Assembly (NCBI GenBank): GCA_023262185.1 | Contig: JALRDO010000004.1 | Coordinates: 43,229-107,228, forward strand | Source: Flavobacteriaceae bacterium | GTDB taxonomy: Bacteria > Bacteroidota > Bacteroidia > Flavobacteriales > Flavobacteriaceae | DNA: 64,000 nt | Direction: 5' to 3' | Shown here: positions 18,269-28,046 of the stretch, in pieces | Numbering within the stretch: position 1 is the first letter of the stretch | How the letters are laid out: every line of letters begins with the position of its first letter | Notes under the pieces: generated by a model | Database searches by the model: none | Told to the model about the DNA's origin: nothing | What the model saw: the letters and a program-made list of their open reading frames with translations, nothing else | Position numbers and translations under genes: made by a program

Positions 18269-19708
18269 TTAGGTGCTGGGAACTAATTTTCGTATTTTAA
18301 GCGATAAGGCAGCAAATAATAAGGTCATAACTGGGCTAACATAATTAAAGACCGCATAAGCGAAATATTCGAAGACGGAAACGCCTAATACGCTACTGTG
18401 GTATGCCCCACAGGTATTCCATGGTACAAGTACTGAAGTTACTGTCCCTGAATCTTCGATGGTTCTGCTGAGATTCTCGGGGGCCAATCCTTTTTGCTCA
18501 TAGGCTTTTGCGAACATCTTGCCTGGAACGACGATAGCCAAGTACTGATCTGATGCCGTTACATTTAAGGCTAAACAACTCCCCACAGTATTAGCCACTA
18601 GACCAAAAGTTGATTTTGAAAGCTTGAGTAATGCGGCTGTAATTTTTGAAAGTGCTCCTATAGATTCCATGACACCTCCAAAAACCATTGCACAGATGAT
18701 AAGCCATATTGTTCCTAACATACCAGCCATTCCTCCTGATGTGAACAGGTCATTAAGCACAGTGTTAGAGCTTTCTACAGCAAGATCAACGGTGATAGCG
18801 TTCAACAGAGTTATGTAAACCGATTCGAAGTTAAGCTCGGTGGTTCCGCTTAGGGCGCGAATGAGTTCAGATTGAAAAAGTAATGCCGCAAGTGCACCTC
18901 CTAATGTTCCAATTAACAGAGCTGCCAATGGGGGAGTTTTACGGACAATTAGGGCAATCACAAGAACAGGAACGCTGAAGAGCCATGGATTTATAGTAAA
19001 GGATTCGGTAATAGCGTTGAGAAGGCTTGCTGTTTCAACCGCAGCAGCAGGTTCTACAGTAGCACTTAAGACACCAAATACAATAAGTGTTATCACCAGG
19101 GTAGGAACGGTGGTGTAAAGCATATAGCGTATATGGGTAAATAAATCAGTCCCAGCCATAGCTGCTGCAAGGTTAGTGGTATCGCTCAAAGGAGACATTT
19201 TATCTCCAAAATAGGCTCCTGAGAGAATTGCACCTGCGGTCATTCCCATAGGTATCCCCATCGCGTTTCCCACACCAATTAATGCGATCCCGACGGTTGC
19301 CGAGGTAGTCCATGAGCTCCCTGTAGCCACCGAAATCAATGCACAAACCAATACACTGACCAAAAGAAATATACTGGGATTCAAGAGCTGAATGCCGTAG
19401 TAGATCATAGTAGGTATGATTCCACTTAACAACCATGTTCCAGAAAGGGCTCCCACCATAAGAAGAATAAGTAAGGCAGAAGAGGTTGACTTCAAATTGT
19501 CTGCAACAGCGTTCATCATCTCCTCGTACGTAACCCCTTTGACGAATCCGACAATAGCGGCAACGGCTCCGCCTAATAAGAGTACAAATTGATTGGATCC
19601 GTCGAGACTGGCATCCTTAAAAAAAAAGACGTTGATGGCGAGCATCACAATTAAAGCAATCAGCGGAAAAAGGGCTTCACTTAGACGGATAGAACGAGAA
19701 GAACTCAT
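18269..19708 (-). CDS. nhaC: NhaC-type Na+/H+ antiporter
   Basis: Inner-membrane transporter of the NhaC/ion-transporter superfamily, which exchanges sodium for protons (some members exchange organic acids such as malate/lactate). 479 residues with about eleven to twelve hydrophobic segments. Recognisable pieces are SVATGSSWTTSATVGIALIG, SGAYFGDKMSPLSDTTNLAA (family signature), VTASDQYLAIVVPGKMFA and SGTVTSVLVPWNTCGAY. A sodium-coupled antiporter fits a marine or salt-exposed lifestyle, but that is inference. It stands alone, divergent from lpdA across 133 bp. Confidence 0.93.
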   Translation of the reverse strand: MSSSRSIRLSEALFPLIALIVMLAINVFFFKDASLDGSNQFVLLLGGAVAAIVGFVKGVTYEEMMNAVADNLKSTSSALLILLMVGALSGTWLLSGIIPTMIYYGIQLLNPSIFLLVSVLVCALISVATGSSWTTSATVGIALIGVGNAMGIPMGMTAGAILSGAYFGDKMSPLSDTTNLAAAMAGTDLFTHIRYMLYTTVPTLVITLIVFGVLSATVEPAAAVETASLLNAITESFTINPWLFSVPVLVIALIVRKTPPLAALLIGTLGGALAALLFQSELIRALSGTTELNFESVYITLLNAITVDLAVESSNTVLNDLFTSGGMAGMLGTIWLIICAMVFGGVMESIGALSKITAALLKLSKSTFGLVANTVGSCLALNVTASDQYLAIVVPGKMFAKAYEQKGLAPENLSRTIEDSGTVTSVLVPWNTCGAYHSSVLGVSVFEYFAYAVFNYVSPVMTLLFAALSLKIRKLVPST

Positions 19709-19762
19709 AGGCAGATGATTATCTTGCGATATTACAACAAATCACCTGTTTCTGCCAATTTA

Positions 19763-19777
19763 TAATGCTTGGCATTA
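19763..19777. promoter_or_regulatory. Palindrome between nhaC and lpdA
   Basis: TAATGC-TTG-GCATTA: perfect 6-bp arms with a 3-bp centre, about 36 bp upstream of the lpdA -7 box and 55 bp upstream of the nhaC start. Size and position fit a dimeric regulator site; the protein is unknown and chance occurrence is possible. Confidence 0.3.
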
Positions 19778-19812
19778 ATAAAGATCTACTAGTGTTTACC
19801 GTTAAAACGTCT

Positions 19813-19820
19813 TAATTTTG
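19813..19820 (+). promoter_or_regulatory. Putative -7 box for lpdA
   Basis: TAATTTTG, an exact TAnnTTTG match. Predicted start of RNA near 19824, about 18 nt before the lpdA ATG at 19842. The -33 region holds TTTAC rather than the expected TTTG. Confidence 0.5.
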
Positions 19821-19841
19821 CAGGACAATTATTGATCCATT

Positions 19842-21245
19842 ATGCAAAAGTTTGACGTTATCGTTATCGGAGCCGGACCTGGAGGATATGTTGCTGCAAT
19901 TCGTTGTGCACAACTAGGAATGAATACCGCTATTGTTGAAAAAGAAAACACTTTAGGAGGTACCTGTTTGAACGTAGGATGTATTCCTTCAAAGGCTTTA
20001 TTAGATTCTTCTCATCATTACGAGGCGATCTTACACGATAGTAAAGCCCATGGTATTGATATCCAAGGTAAGATCTCGTTAGACTTTGAAGCTATGATTG
20101 CTCGAAAGCAGTCAGTTGTTGATCAGACCGTTAAGGGTATCGATTTCTTAATGGATAAAAATAAGATTACCGTTTTAAAGGGGGTAGGAAGCTTCAAAGA
20201 TGCACATACGCTAAAGGTTAGTGGCTCAGAAGGAATACAAGAGATTACCGCAGACAAGTTCATTATCGCTACGGGATCTAAACCTGGCAATCTTAATTTC
20301 ATAGCCCTCGATAAAGAACGTATTATCACCTCGACTGAAGCGTTGTCACTCAAAGAAATTCCCAAGCATCTTGTGGTAATAGGAGGAGGGGTAATAGGCC
20401 TTGAACTTGGCCAGGTATATAGAAGATTAGGTGCAGAGGTAAGCGTGGTAGAATACGCTGATCGCATCACTCCTTCTATGGATAGTGCTCTTTCTAAAGA
20501 GCTTATGAAGGTATTAAAGAAACAAGGCATTAAATTCTATCTTTCTCATGCCGTTCAAAAGGTAGATAGAAAAGGAGACGGTATAGTCGTAGAGGCCTTA
20601 TCTAAGAAAGAAGAAAAGGCAGTGCTCGAAGGGGATTACGCTTTGGTTTCTGTCGGTAGAGTACCAAATACAGAAGGTTTGGGTCTTGAAAACACCTCTT
20701 TGACACTTGATGAACGAGGTCGAATCACAGTAAATGACCATTTGCAAACGGCTGAACAACACATCTATGCCATTGGTGATGTGATACAAGGAGCCATGCT
20801 CGCTCACAAGGCTGAAGAAGAGGGTGTATTTGTAGCCGAAACACTAGCGGGACAAAAACCCCATATCAATTATAACCTTATACCTTCTGTGGTGTATACT
20901 TGGCCAGAGGTGGCTTCAGTAGGTCAGACCGAAGAACAACTTAAAGCATCAGGTGTGGCCTATAAATCAGGTTCGTTTCCAATGCGTGCATTGGGAAGAT
21001 CTAGGGCTAGCGGTGATATAGATGGATTCATTAAGATTCTAGCAGACCAGCAAACCGATGAAGTATTAGGGATACACATGATTGGTGCACGTTGTGCTGA
21101 TCTAATCGCAGAAGCTGTAACTGCCATGGAATTTAGAGCTTCAGCTGAAGATATTGCTCGTATGTCACACGCGCATCCAACCTATGCAGAAGCCGTTAAA
21201 GAAGCTGCCCTTGCGGCTACAGAAAACAGGGCCCTTCATGTTTAG
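19842..21245 (+). CDS. lpdA: Dihydrolipoyl dehydrogenase (E3)
   Basis: Flavoprotein E3 of pyruvate, 2-oxoglutarate and branched-chain 2-oxoacid dehydrogenase complexes: re-oxidises dihydrolipoamide with NAD+. 467 residues. FAD-binding GAGPGGYVAAIRCAQLG (about 10-26), redox-active disulfide C42/C47 in GGTCLNVGCIPSK, NAD-binding VIGGGVIGLELGQVYRRLG (about 175-193), second FAD motif IYAIGDVI, and the C-terminal catalytic HAHPTYAEA. The stop codon overlaps the tilS GTG by one base (TAGTG). The fused E1 at 36817-39213 is a plausible partner, though not in the same operon. Confidence 0.97.
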   Translation: MQKFDVIVIGAGPGGYVAAIRCAQLGMNTAIVEKENTLGGTCLNVGCIPSKALLDSSHHYEAILHDSKAHGIDIQGKISLDFEAMIARKQSVVDQTVKGIDFLMDKNKITVLKGVGSFKDAHTLKVSGSEGIQEITADKFIIATGSKPGNLNFIALDKERIITSTEALSLKEIPKHLVVIGGGVIGLELGQVYRRLGAEVSVVEYADRITPSMDSALSKELMKVLKKQGIKFYLSHAVQKVDRKGDGIVVEALSKKEEKAVLEGDYALVSVGRVPNTEGLGLENTSLTLDERGRITVNDHLQTAEQHIYAIGDVIQGAMLAHKAEEEGVFVAETLAGQKPHINYNLIPSVVYTWPEVASVGQTEEQLKASGVAYKSGSFPMRALGRSRASGDIDGFIKILADQQTDEVLGIHMIGARCADLIAEAVTAMEFRASAEDIARMSHAHPTYAEAVKEAALAATENRALHV

Positions 21246-22507
21246 TGTCTGAAAAAATCCATATCGAAGAGGTTTTTAACCAAAGCCTAGAATCGTTCCG
21301 CTCTAATAATCTCCTTTTAGCTTGCAGTGGCGGAGTTGACAGTGTAGTTCTAGCACATCTTTTACATCGAAACGGATATTCTTTCGGAATGGCTCATGCA
21401 AACTATCAATTGCGTGATGAAGAGAGTGAAACAGATGCCATCTTCGTTCAGGACCTGGCCAATGGTTTCAACGTTTCATGTTACAGTGAGGTGTTTGAAC
21501 TCGATCAGTCAAAGAGCATTCAAGAAGAGGCTAGAAATCTTCGGTATAACTGGTTTTATTCATTGTTAAAATCAAAGGGGTACGACTACGTACTTACAGC
21601 ACATCACGAAGATGACAGCATCGAAGGAATGCTCATGAGTGTTTTTAGTGGTGCTTCTTTACACCGTTTGAGCGGAATTGATCATAATCAATTCGTGTTA
21701 AGACCTCTTAAGGAAGCTACTAAGCGTCAAATCATTGACTATGCTCATAGCAACCATATTAACTACAGATCCGATTCTAGTAATCAAAAAAATGATTACC
21801 TCAGAAATTTCGTGCGAAACAAAATTCTCAACGATTTAAACACAAAACTCTCACATTCAGATGAAAAGCTACGTTACAGCCTTTATTACTTTAAGCGAAC
21901 ATTAAGGCTTCAAGAGTCTTACAGAAGACTTCTCTTAGATGAACTCTGGTCTCAAGGTGAGGATTGGGAGGCTTTTACTATTGATGTGCTCAAAGCACGC
22001 GAGAATAGTGCAGATGTACTCCAGCTGCTTTTTGAACCCTATGGGTTTAAAGATTTTCGGGCCCTTAGTCGATTGCTGGATGCTGAAAATGGTAAAGAGG
22101 TGAGTTCTTTGTCGCATAGGATTTATAAATTTGACCAGTACTTGTTACTGACTTCTCATACATCTTTAGAGGTTCGTTACCAGTTTTCTTTTGACGATCC
22201 TCGTAGCGGCAATAATGCGCTCAAAGCTTCAATTATCGAGATAAATGTTCATAGAGAATCCAAACTGTCGGATATTGAAGTGAGAAAGTGGAATGCTACA
22301 GATAGCGTTCTATTGAAGAATCAAAAAACCCCTAAAAAGCTTTCAAAGGTTTTAAGAGATATGAAGCTTAATCCAATTGTAAAAGAAAGACTTCAGGTGG
22401 TATGCCACAAAGACCAGATACTAGGTTACCTTACCAACACTACTATCGATATTCAACTAGAGGCGAACATTTCATCTTATAAAACCTTGTACGTATGGCG
22501 AGATTAG
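21245..22507 (+). CDS. tilS: tRNA(Ile)-lysidine synthetase
   Basis: Adds lysine to C34 of tRNA-Ile(CAU), so that it reads AUA instead of AUG; essential in nearly all bacteria. 420 residues. The N-type ATP pyrophosphatase P-loop SGGVDS is at 28-33; further family motifs are HANYQLRDEESETD (about 55-68), ARNLRYNWF and TAHHEDD. The C-terminal part (about 330-410) holds the TilS substrate-binding domain, including KTPKKLSKVLRDMKL and a conserved VVCHKDQILG. The start is GTG and shares one base with the lpdA stop, so translation is probably coupled. The 3' end overlaps dsbD by 13 bp. Confidence 0.94.
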   Translation: MSEKIHIEEVFNQSLESFRSNNLLLACSGGVDSVVLAHLLHRNGYSFGMAHANYQLRDEESETDAIFVQDLANGFNVSCYSEVFELDQSKSIQEEARNLRYNWFYSLLKSKGYDYVLTAHHEDDSIEGMLMSVFSGASLHRLSGIDHNQFVLRPLKEATKRQIIDYAHSNHINYRSDSSNQKNDYLRNFVRNKILNDLNTKLSHSDEKLRYSLYYFKRTLRLQESYRRLLLDELWSQGEDWEAFTIDVLKARENSADVLQLLFEPYGFKDFRALSRLLDAENGKEVSSLSHRIYKFDQYLLLTSHTSLEVRYQFSFDDPRSGNNALKASIIEINVHRESKLSDIEVRKWNATDSVLLKNQKTPKKLSKVLRDMKLNPIVKERLQVVCHKDQILGYLTNTTIDIQLEANISSYKTLYVWRD

Positions 22508-24426
22508 TAGTGCTCCTTCTGGCTTCTTGCTTATGGGTATCGGGTTATACTCAATTTAGTGCGACTCAGGTTTCTTGGGATACAGAATGGGAAGAAATTG
22601 GTAACGCTCAATACAGATTAATCTTTAACGCCACTATTGAAGAGGGCTGGCATATATTCTCTCAGTATTCTCCAGAAGGTGGAAGTCAACCAGCGTTTTT
22701 TGAATTCCTAGAGACAGATGTATACAAAAGGATAGGCCCAGTAATTGAGCCTACTCCTGAAGCCTACTACAATGATGTATTTGAAGTTACCGAGCAGATC
22801 TTTAAATATGAGGTACGATTTGAGCAATTGGTTGAGGTATACGACCTATCGAAACCTATTGAAATCACATTGTATTATCAGGTCTGTAAAGAGCTGTGTA
22901 TCTCTGCGAGTGAAGATTTTGTATTTCAAATCGGACAGCCTTCTAGTGCTACTGCTAAAGAAAGTGTTGCTGAGGCTAGAGATGATCTTAAGTTGGCGCT
23001 GGATTTAAAGCTTGATCTTAAGAATGAACATTACCTTGAAAGTATTGGAGTAGAAGACGGATCATTAAATATATGGAGCCTTGCCTTATTGGGATTTTTA
23101 GGTGGACTCATAGCTCTGTTAACTCCTTGTGTACTCCCTATTATTCCGCTAACGGTTTCGTATTTCAATCAAAAGAAGAATGCTACAACTTGGGCCATAC
23201 TCTATGGCCTTTCTATAGTTGTATTGTATGTAAGCGCAGGGCTTCCGTTTTTATTCGGATCCAAGGCTGATCCGCAGTTATTCAACGAAATAGCCAGTCA
23301 CCCAGTGGTGAATTTCTTACTGTTTATGGTACTGTTGCTTTTTGCTCTTTCGTTTATTTTTCGCTTCGAATTAAATCTACCCACAAACTGGATTCGTAGT
23401 ACAGATCAAAGAAGTGAAAGAACGAAAGGATTTGTTTCAGTCCTTTTCATGGCTTTGACCTTAGTTTTAGCCTCGTTTTCATGCACAGGGCCCATCTTAG
23501 GTGGAGTGTTAGGAGCCTTAGCGACCCAAACAGAGGCAGGAACTTTCGGGGTTTCATTACTCGTTATATTAGGTGCTTTTGGGTTAGCATTAGCCCTTCC
23601 GTTTATGCTTCTCGCCATTTTTCCTGGTGCCTTATCAAAGTTGCCGAAAAGTGGGGAATGGATGAATTCAGTGAAGTTTATTTTGGGGATTCTTGAACTC
23701 GTCTTAGCGTTCAAATTTTTATCGAATACAGATTTGGTCGCGGGTTGGTCATTCTTTAAGTATGAGATAATCGTTGGCATTTGGTTTGTTATTGGTGTAA
23801 GTGCTACCCTTCATTTACTTGTTAAGCTTTGGAATGATGCCACAAATCGATTAGTTAATGTACTGTTTCTGTTGCCTGTGCTATGGCTTGCAGTTGTTAG
23901 CGGGCTTGCATTGAAGGATCCTTTTAAAGGTGGTGTTATTAACACCTTTGCACCTCCCTTGTATTATGCGTTGAATGCTGAAGAAACGCCTTGTCCTCTG
24001 GGCCTTGAATGTTCCCTGAATTTCGAAGAAGGCCTGCAGAGAGCTCAAGCTGAAAACAAGCCTATTTTCATTGATTTTACTGGATATTCTTGCGTCAATT
24101 GTCGCAGAATGGAGGCCGAGGTTTGGAGCGACCCTCGTATCTATTCATACTTAAAAGAAGACGTTATTCTCGTTAGTTTATACGTTGACGATAGAACTGA
24201 CTTAGCTTCTTCATTAAAAGGGAAATACCAATTACCTGATGGACGTATTAAATCCATCCGTACCATGGGTCAATATTGGTCTTTATTTCAAGCGGTAAAC
24301 TTTAAGTCTATTTCACAGCCTTTCTACGTGCTATTGAATCCTGATCTGACGGTAATTCAAGAACCCATTCAATTTTGTTCAAGAAGTGCCTTTTTATCTT
24401 GGATAGAGCGCGCTTTATCAGAATAG
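22495..24426 (+). CDS. dsbD: Thiol:disulfide interchange protein DsbD
   Basis: Carries reducing power across the inner membrane to the periplasm. 643 residues. Signal peptide MARLVVLLLASCLWVSGYTQ, then an N-terminal immunoglobulin-like domain (about 30-160) containing a YYQVCKELC cysteine pair, a DsbD/CcdA-type membrane domain (about 190-500, eight segments) with cysteines in LLTPCVLPIIPL and ASFSCTGPILGG, and a C-terminal thioredoxin domain with CVNC at 533-536 (DFTGYSCVNCRRME). All three parts of the electron relay are present. It overlaps tilS by 13 bp and so belongs to the lpdA-tilS-dsbD run. Confidence 0.94.
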   Translation: MARLVVLLLASCLWVSGYTQFSATQVSWDTEWEEIGNAQYRLIFNATIEEGWHIFSQYSPEGGSQPAFFEFLETDVYKRIGPVIEPTPEAYYNDVFEVTEQIFKYEVRFEQLVEVYDLSKPIEITLYYQVCKELCISASEDFVFQIGQPSSATAKESVAEARDDLKLALDLKLDLKNEHYLESIGVEDGSLNIWSLALLGFLGGLIALLTPCVLPIIPLTVSYFNQKKNATTWAILYGLSIVVLYVSAGLPFLFGSKADPQLFNEIASHPVVNFLLFMVLLLFALSFIFRFELNLPTNWIRSTDQRSERTKGFVSVLFMALTLVLASFSCTGPILGGVLGALATQTEAGTFGVSLLVILGAFGLALALPFMLLAIFPGALSKLPKSGEWMNSVKFILGILELVLAFKFLSNTDLVAGWSFFKYEIIVGIWFVIGVSATLHLLVKLWNDATNRLVNVLFLLPVLWLAVVSGLALKDPFKGGVINTFAPPLYYALNAEETPCPLGLECSLNFEEGLQRAQAENKPIFIDFTGYSCVNCRRMEAEVWSDPRIYSYLKEDVILVSLYVDDRTDLASSLKGKYQLPDGRIKSIRTMGQYWSLFQAVNFKSISQPFYVLLNPDLTVIQEPIQFCSRSAFLSWIERALSE

Positions 24427-24482
24427 CGTAAATCCTTTAAACACTGTTTGAGAGTTGCGGTAAACCCTCTGTTCTTTGAGGG

Positions 24483-25889
24483 ATGGTTTTCGCACAAAAG
24501 ACATTCGTTCAAAAAGGAATCGATGTAGAAATAAGCACGATCTCTCTCACTTTACAAAAAGGATTCGGTGTTCGCAGCTCAGGTATTCCCTTAGCATTAA
24601 TTAAGGATCAGTTTGATCGCGCCAAAATCTTGTTGGATCAAATAGGCCTTCGTCTCAAGAGAGTAAGGTATTTTTTTCAAGCCTCGATTTCTGCAAATAG
24701 TTCTTCTTATGTCGTCTCTGAAATGGCTATTATTGCTCTTTTGGTTAATGGTTTAAGGGGGCAATCACATAAAGAAACGTGTAACGATATTTATGTTGGC
24801 AGCTTTGATCTTAATGACAGGGCACTTGCTCTAGAGTATCCAGAGAAATATTATGTGGCGGCTCTGAAAAGGAATGTTAAGCACCTTGTTTTACCAGAGA
24901 CAAATATCAAACAACTCCCTAGATCCAATGAGGTAGTCCTAGTTGGAATCCGCACGCTTTCAGATCTATTGCAATTTTTGGAAACGCGAAGCGTTCGCCC
25001 TATAGAGGATGAACCGGTTAAGCTTTCTTGCGATCAAGAGATAATGCCTTTCTTCTCTCAACCTATGGCAGCTAGAGCCTTAGATTTAGCGATTATTGGA
25101 AGACATCATTTAGTATTGTTCGGAAGACCAGGAATTGGTAAGACCTCAATCATACAGCATTATACGAAGGTTTTACCTGCCTTGAATAAAGAACAGAAGA
25201 AGAGTCTGTGGCCTATAGAAGTTAAGAGAAATAAGCCATTATCGGAATGTATTCCGGCAGTGTATATTCACCCCAAAATGAGTGTAGGTGAAATTTATGG
25301 GGGCGGACGCCAGGCGTTTCCTGGAGCCATCTCTTTAGCGCACCACGGGATTGTCTTAGCCGATGAATTGGATCATTTTTCCAAGCTTAAACTTGAAACG
25401 CTGAAAATGGGACTCGAGGAGGCCGAAGTGGTATTAGATAAAAATCAAAGCACGGCACGCTATCCTGCAGCATTTACATTGATCGGGAGTTGCAATGAAG
25501 ATCTACGAGAACTAAGTGCTTCACAATTTTCATCCTCATTCTTAGATCGTATTGACCTCATTGTTCAGCTCCATAAGCCTAATTTAGATGAGGGGCTAGG
25601 CTTTTTTGTTCCCGCTGAAGTTCGCTACAGACTCGAGCAAGCCATTGGCTATAGAGATGAGATGAAAGCAAAGTATTCATTTGAGTCACCTATAACCACT
25701 TACCGCCACTTACCTATTTCAAAAGAGGGTATGTCGTTTATTCAAGAGGTTTTAGGTGCTGATAAAGGTTCGGTAAGAAGCCTTAATCGTTGGCTTCAAA
25801 CATCTTTTTCAATGATGTTTTTAGATCAGAATTCTCAGCTTACCGAAGAACAGTTAGCCGAAGCCTTGAGTTTTAAAAGACTGAATTAA
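24483..25889 (+). CDS. YifB/ComM-like AAA+ ATPase (magnesium-chelatase-like), divergent
   Basis: 468 residues. The N-terminal domain (1-150) follows ComM/YifB: KGIDVEISTISLTLQKGFGVRSSG-like start, an S5-fold region, YVVSEMAIIALLVNGL and a long interdomain linker. The AAA+ core has Walker A GRPGIGKTS (about 214-222), GGRQAFPGAISLAHHGIVLADELD as Walker B context, and SASQFSSSFLDRIDLIVQL. ComM is a ring helicase that aids branch migration of transforming DNA. Differences: the usual CPCG zinc cluster after the sensor region is gone (SCNEDLRELS instead), and several conserved stretches are diverged. The gene is intact but fast-evolving. It lies 56 bp after dsbD and shares its stop (TTAA) with convergent recG, another branch-migration helicase. 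Confidence 0.78.
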   Translation: MVFAQKTFVQKGIDVEISTISLTLQKGFGVRSSGIPLALIKDQFDRAKILLDQIGLRLKRVRYFFQASISANSSSYVVSEMAIIALLVNGLRGQSHKETCNDIYVGSFDLNDRALALEYPEKYYVAALKRNVKHLVLPETNIKQLPRSNEVVLVGIRTLSDLLQFLETRSVRPIEDEPVKLSCDQEIMPFFSQPMAARALDLAIIGRHHLVLFGRPGIGKTSIIQHYTKVLPALNKEQKKSLWPIEVKRNKPLSECIPAVYIHPKMSVGEIYGGGRQAFPGAISLAHHGIVLADELDHFSKLKLETLKMGLEEAEVVLDKNQSTARYPAAFTLIGSCNEDLRELSASQFSSSFLDRIDLIVQLHKPNLDEGLGFFVPAEVRYRLEQAIGYRDEMKAKYSFESPITTYRHLPISKEGMSFIQEVLGADKGSVRSLNRWLQTSFSMMFLDQNSQLTEEQLAEALSFKRLN

Positions 25890-28042
25890 CTGATATAACT
25901 CCAGAGTAATTTTCCCCTTAAGAGCATTTGTAGGGTAGATCTGATGCATTGATGTTCTTGAAGCTCTAAGGTTGAATCTCTTTCCAAAAGTCCTTGCACA
26001 AGCCCTCGAATAGCACCCATCAAAGCGACATCATCCACTAGATCAGCAAATTTTAATTGGAGTGAGCCACTTTGCTGGGTTCCCATTAGATCTCCTGGAC
26101 CTCTTAGCTTCAAATCAATTTCTGACAGATCAAACCCACTGCTGTATTTTACCATGCTCTCAATGCGTGTTTTTGCATCTTCTAACAAATTATCTTTGGT
26201 CATAAGTATACAGTACGATTGATGTGTTCCTCTACCGACACGACCCCTAAGCTGATGCAGTTGAGCCAAACCAAAGCGCTCTGCACTCTCGATAATCATA
26301 ACCGTAGCGTTCGGTACGTTTACTCCAACTTCAATAACTGTAGTGGCTACCATTATTTGAGTAGTTCCTTTCTCAAATTGATTCATCTCATACTGCTTTG
26401 CCTCTGCGCTCATTTGACCGTGTAAAATGGATAAGGCATATTCAGGGCTTGGAAATTCGCGGCAAAGACTCTCATATCCATCCATTAAGTCTTTATAGTC
26501 TAAGGCAGCAGATTCTTGAATGAGCGGATACACGATGTATACCTGCCGACCGAGTTTAATTTGTTCGCGTATGAATGCGAATACCTTTAACCTTGAACGA
26601 TCTGTTCTGTGAGAAGTAATGATGGGGGATCTTCCAGGTGGTAATTCATCAATGATTGAAATGTCTAGGTCCCCATAGGTGCTCATCGCCAACGTTCTGG
26701 GAATGGGGGTCGCTGTCATTACCAGAATATGTGGAGGCACCTCGGCTTTTTTCCACAACTTCGAGCGCTGGGCAACCCCAAAACGATGTTGTTCATCAAT
26801 AATTGCCAATCCTAAGTTTTTAAAGATCACATTATCTTCAAAAACGGCGTGTGTTCCAATCAAAATTTGCAATTCGCCAGAACGTAGCTCTTCGTGCAAA
26901 ACGCTGCGTTCCTTTTTAGGGATCGAGCCGGTTAAGAGTTTAACAGAGCTATTTAATGAGGCTAGTTTTGAGGCTATATCGTGATAGTGTTGTTGGGCTA
27001 AAATCTCTGTCGGGGCCACAATGCAGGCTTGAGAACCATTGCCAATTGCAATGAGACAAGCCATGAGCGCGACCATTGTTTTTCCAGACCCTACATCCCC
27101 TTGGAGCAGACGATTCATCTGAAGTCCTGAACCCATATCGTTTCGAATTTCCCTTAGCACGCGTTTTTGAGCTTCAGTTAATTCAAAGGGTAAATGAGAT
27201 TCGTAATAGGCTAGAAATGGGGTGCCTACCGCCTCAAATCGCTGACCTTTGATTGCTGTTTTCTGCTTTATTTTTCGGTACAGTAGCCCCAATTGCATGT
27301 AGAATAATTCCTCAAACTTTAAGCGGTCTAAAGCCCTTTGTGTCTCCTGCATCTCTGTAGGTGCATGAAGATGTATCAAAGCCGAGGTTTTATCTATTAG
27401 CATTTGCTCTCTTACGATATAAGCAGGTAGGGTCTCGTGAAGTTCAAAGTCAATAGACTTAACAATAGGTTGAAGAATAGAGCGGATCAGGCGCTGTGTA
27501 ATCCCCACCTTTTGTAGTTTATCAGAAATGGGGTAGAGGGGCTCGATATGGCCTTTAAAGTCTTGCTCTGATTGAATTGAAATTTGACTCATCTCAGGGT
27601 GGGCTATGCTAAATCGATCCTGAAAACGAGAAATTTTACCGTAAACCTTATAACTCTGACCTTCTTTGAGTTGTTTTTCGATGTACTGATACCCCTTAAA
27701 CCACACCAGTTCAAGGCGATGATGGTTATCGACTAATTCTGCAGACAGTCGATAGCCTTTCGCCTGCTTAACAAGTTTTATGTTTTGCAGAACACCTTGA
27801 GTTTGTACGATGCTATTTTCAAGCGAAATAGTAGAGATAGGGGTTAACGCTCTTTTATCTATATAGCGATTAGGTATAAAGAATAAGAGCTCATAAACTG
27901 TATGAATACCTAGCTCCTTTTCTATAATTATTGCGCGCTTTGGTCCAAGCCCTTTGACGGCTGCTATAGGGGAGGCTAAGATTGAAGAGGCTTGCATACG
28001 CACAAACTTATCTAAATTAGAGCGTTGAATGAAATAATCCAT
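25886..28042 (-). CDS. recG: ATP-dependent DNA helicase RecG
   Basis: Double-stranded DNA translocase that rewinds forks and moves Holliday junctions. Up to 718 residues (E. coli 693). N-terminal wedge/OB domain (about 60-170; VQTQGVLQNIK, YRLSAELVD), then the superfamily 2 motor: Walker A LQGDVGSGKTMVALMA (about 309-324), DEQHRFGVAQR (motif II), TATPIPRTLAMS (motif III), HGQMSAEAKQ, TTVIEVGVNVPNAT and QLRGRVGRG (motif VI). The start is uncertain: 28042 (MDYFIQRSNL) leaves only 4 bp to the divergent patatin gene, while an internal ATG at 27997 (MQASSILASPIAAVKGLG) begins closer to the usual RecG N-terminus and leaves 49 bp. Confidence 0.96.
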   Translation of the reverse strand: MDYFIQRSNLDKFVRMQASSILASPIAAVKGLGPKRAIIIEKELGIHTVYELLFFIPNRYIDKRALTPISTISLENSIVQTQGVLQNIKLVKQAKGYRLSAELVDNHHRLELVWFKGYQYIEKQLKEGQSYKVYGKISRFQDRFSIAHPEMSQISIQSEQDFKGHIEPLYPISDKLQKVGITQRLIRSILQPIVKSIDFELHETLPAYIVREQMLIDKTSALIHLHAPTEMQETQRALDRLKFEELFYMQLGLLYRKIKQKTAIKGQRFEAVGTPFLAYYESHLPFELTEAQKRVLREIRNDMGSGLQMNRLLQGDVGSGKTMVALMACLIAIGNGSQACIVAPTEILAQQHYHDIASKLASLNSSVKLLTGSIPKKERSVLHEELRSGELQILIGTHAVFEDNVIFKNLGLAIIDEQHRFGVAQRSKLWKKAEVPPHILVMTATPIPRTLAMSTYGDLDISIIDELPPGRSPIITSHRTDRSRLKVFAFIREQIKLGRQVYIVYPLIQESAALDYKDLMDGYESLCREFPSPEYALSILHGQMSAEAKQYEMNQFEKGTTQIMVATTVIEVGVNVPNATVMIIESAERFGLAQLHQLRGRVGRGTHQSYCILMTKDNLLEDAKTRIESMVKYSSGFDLSEIDLKLRGPGDLMGTQQSGSLQLKFADLVDDVALMGAIRGLVQGLLERDSTLELQEHQCIRSTLQMLLRGKLLWSYIS

Positions 28043-28046
28043 TTGA

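Noticed and set aside
19200..20807. Several 60-135-residue frames opposite nhaC and lpdA
   Set aside because: They are antisense to well-supported genes, have no recognisable domains and mirror the codon pattern of the sense gene.
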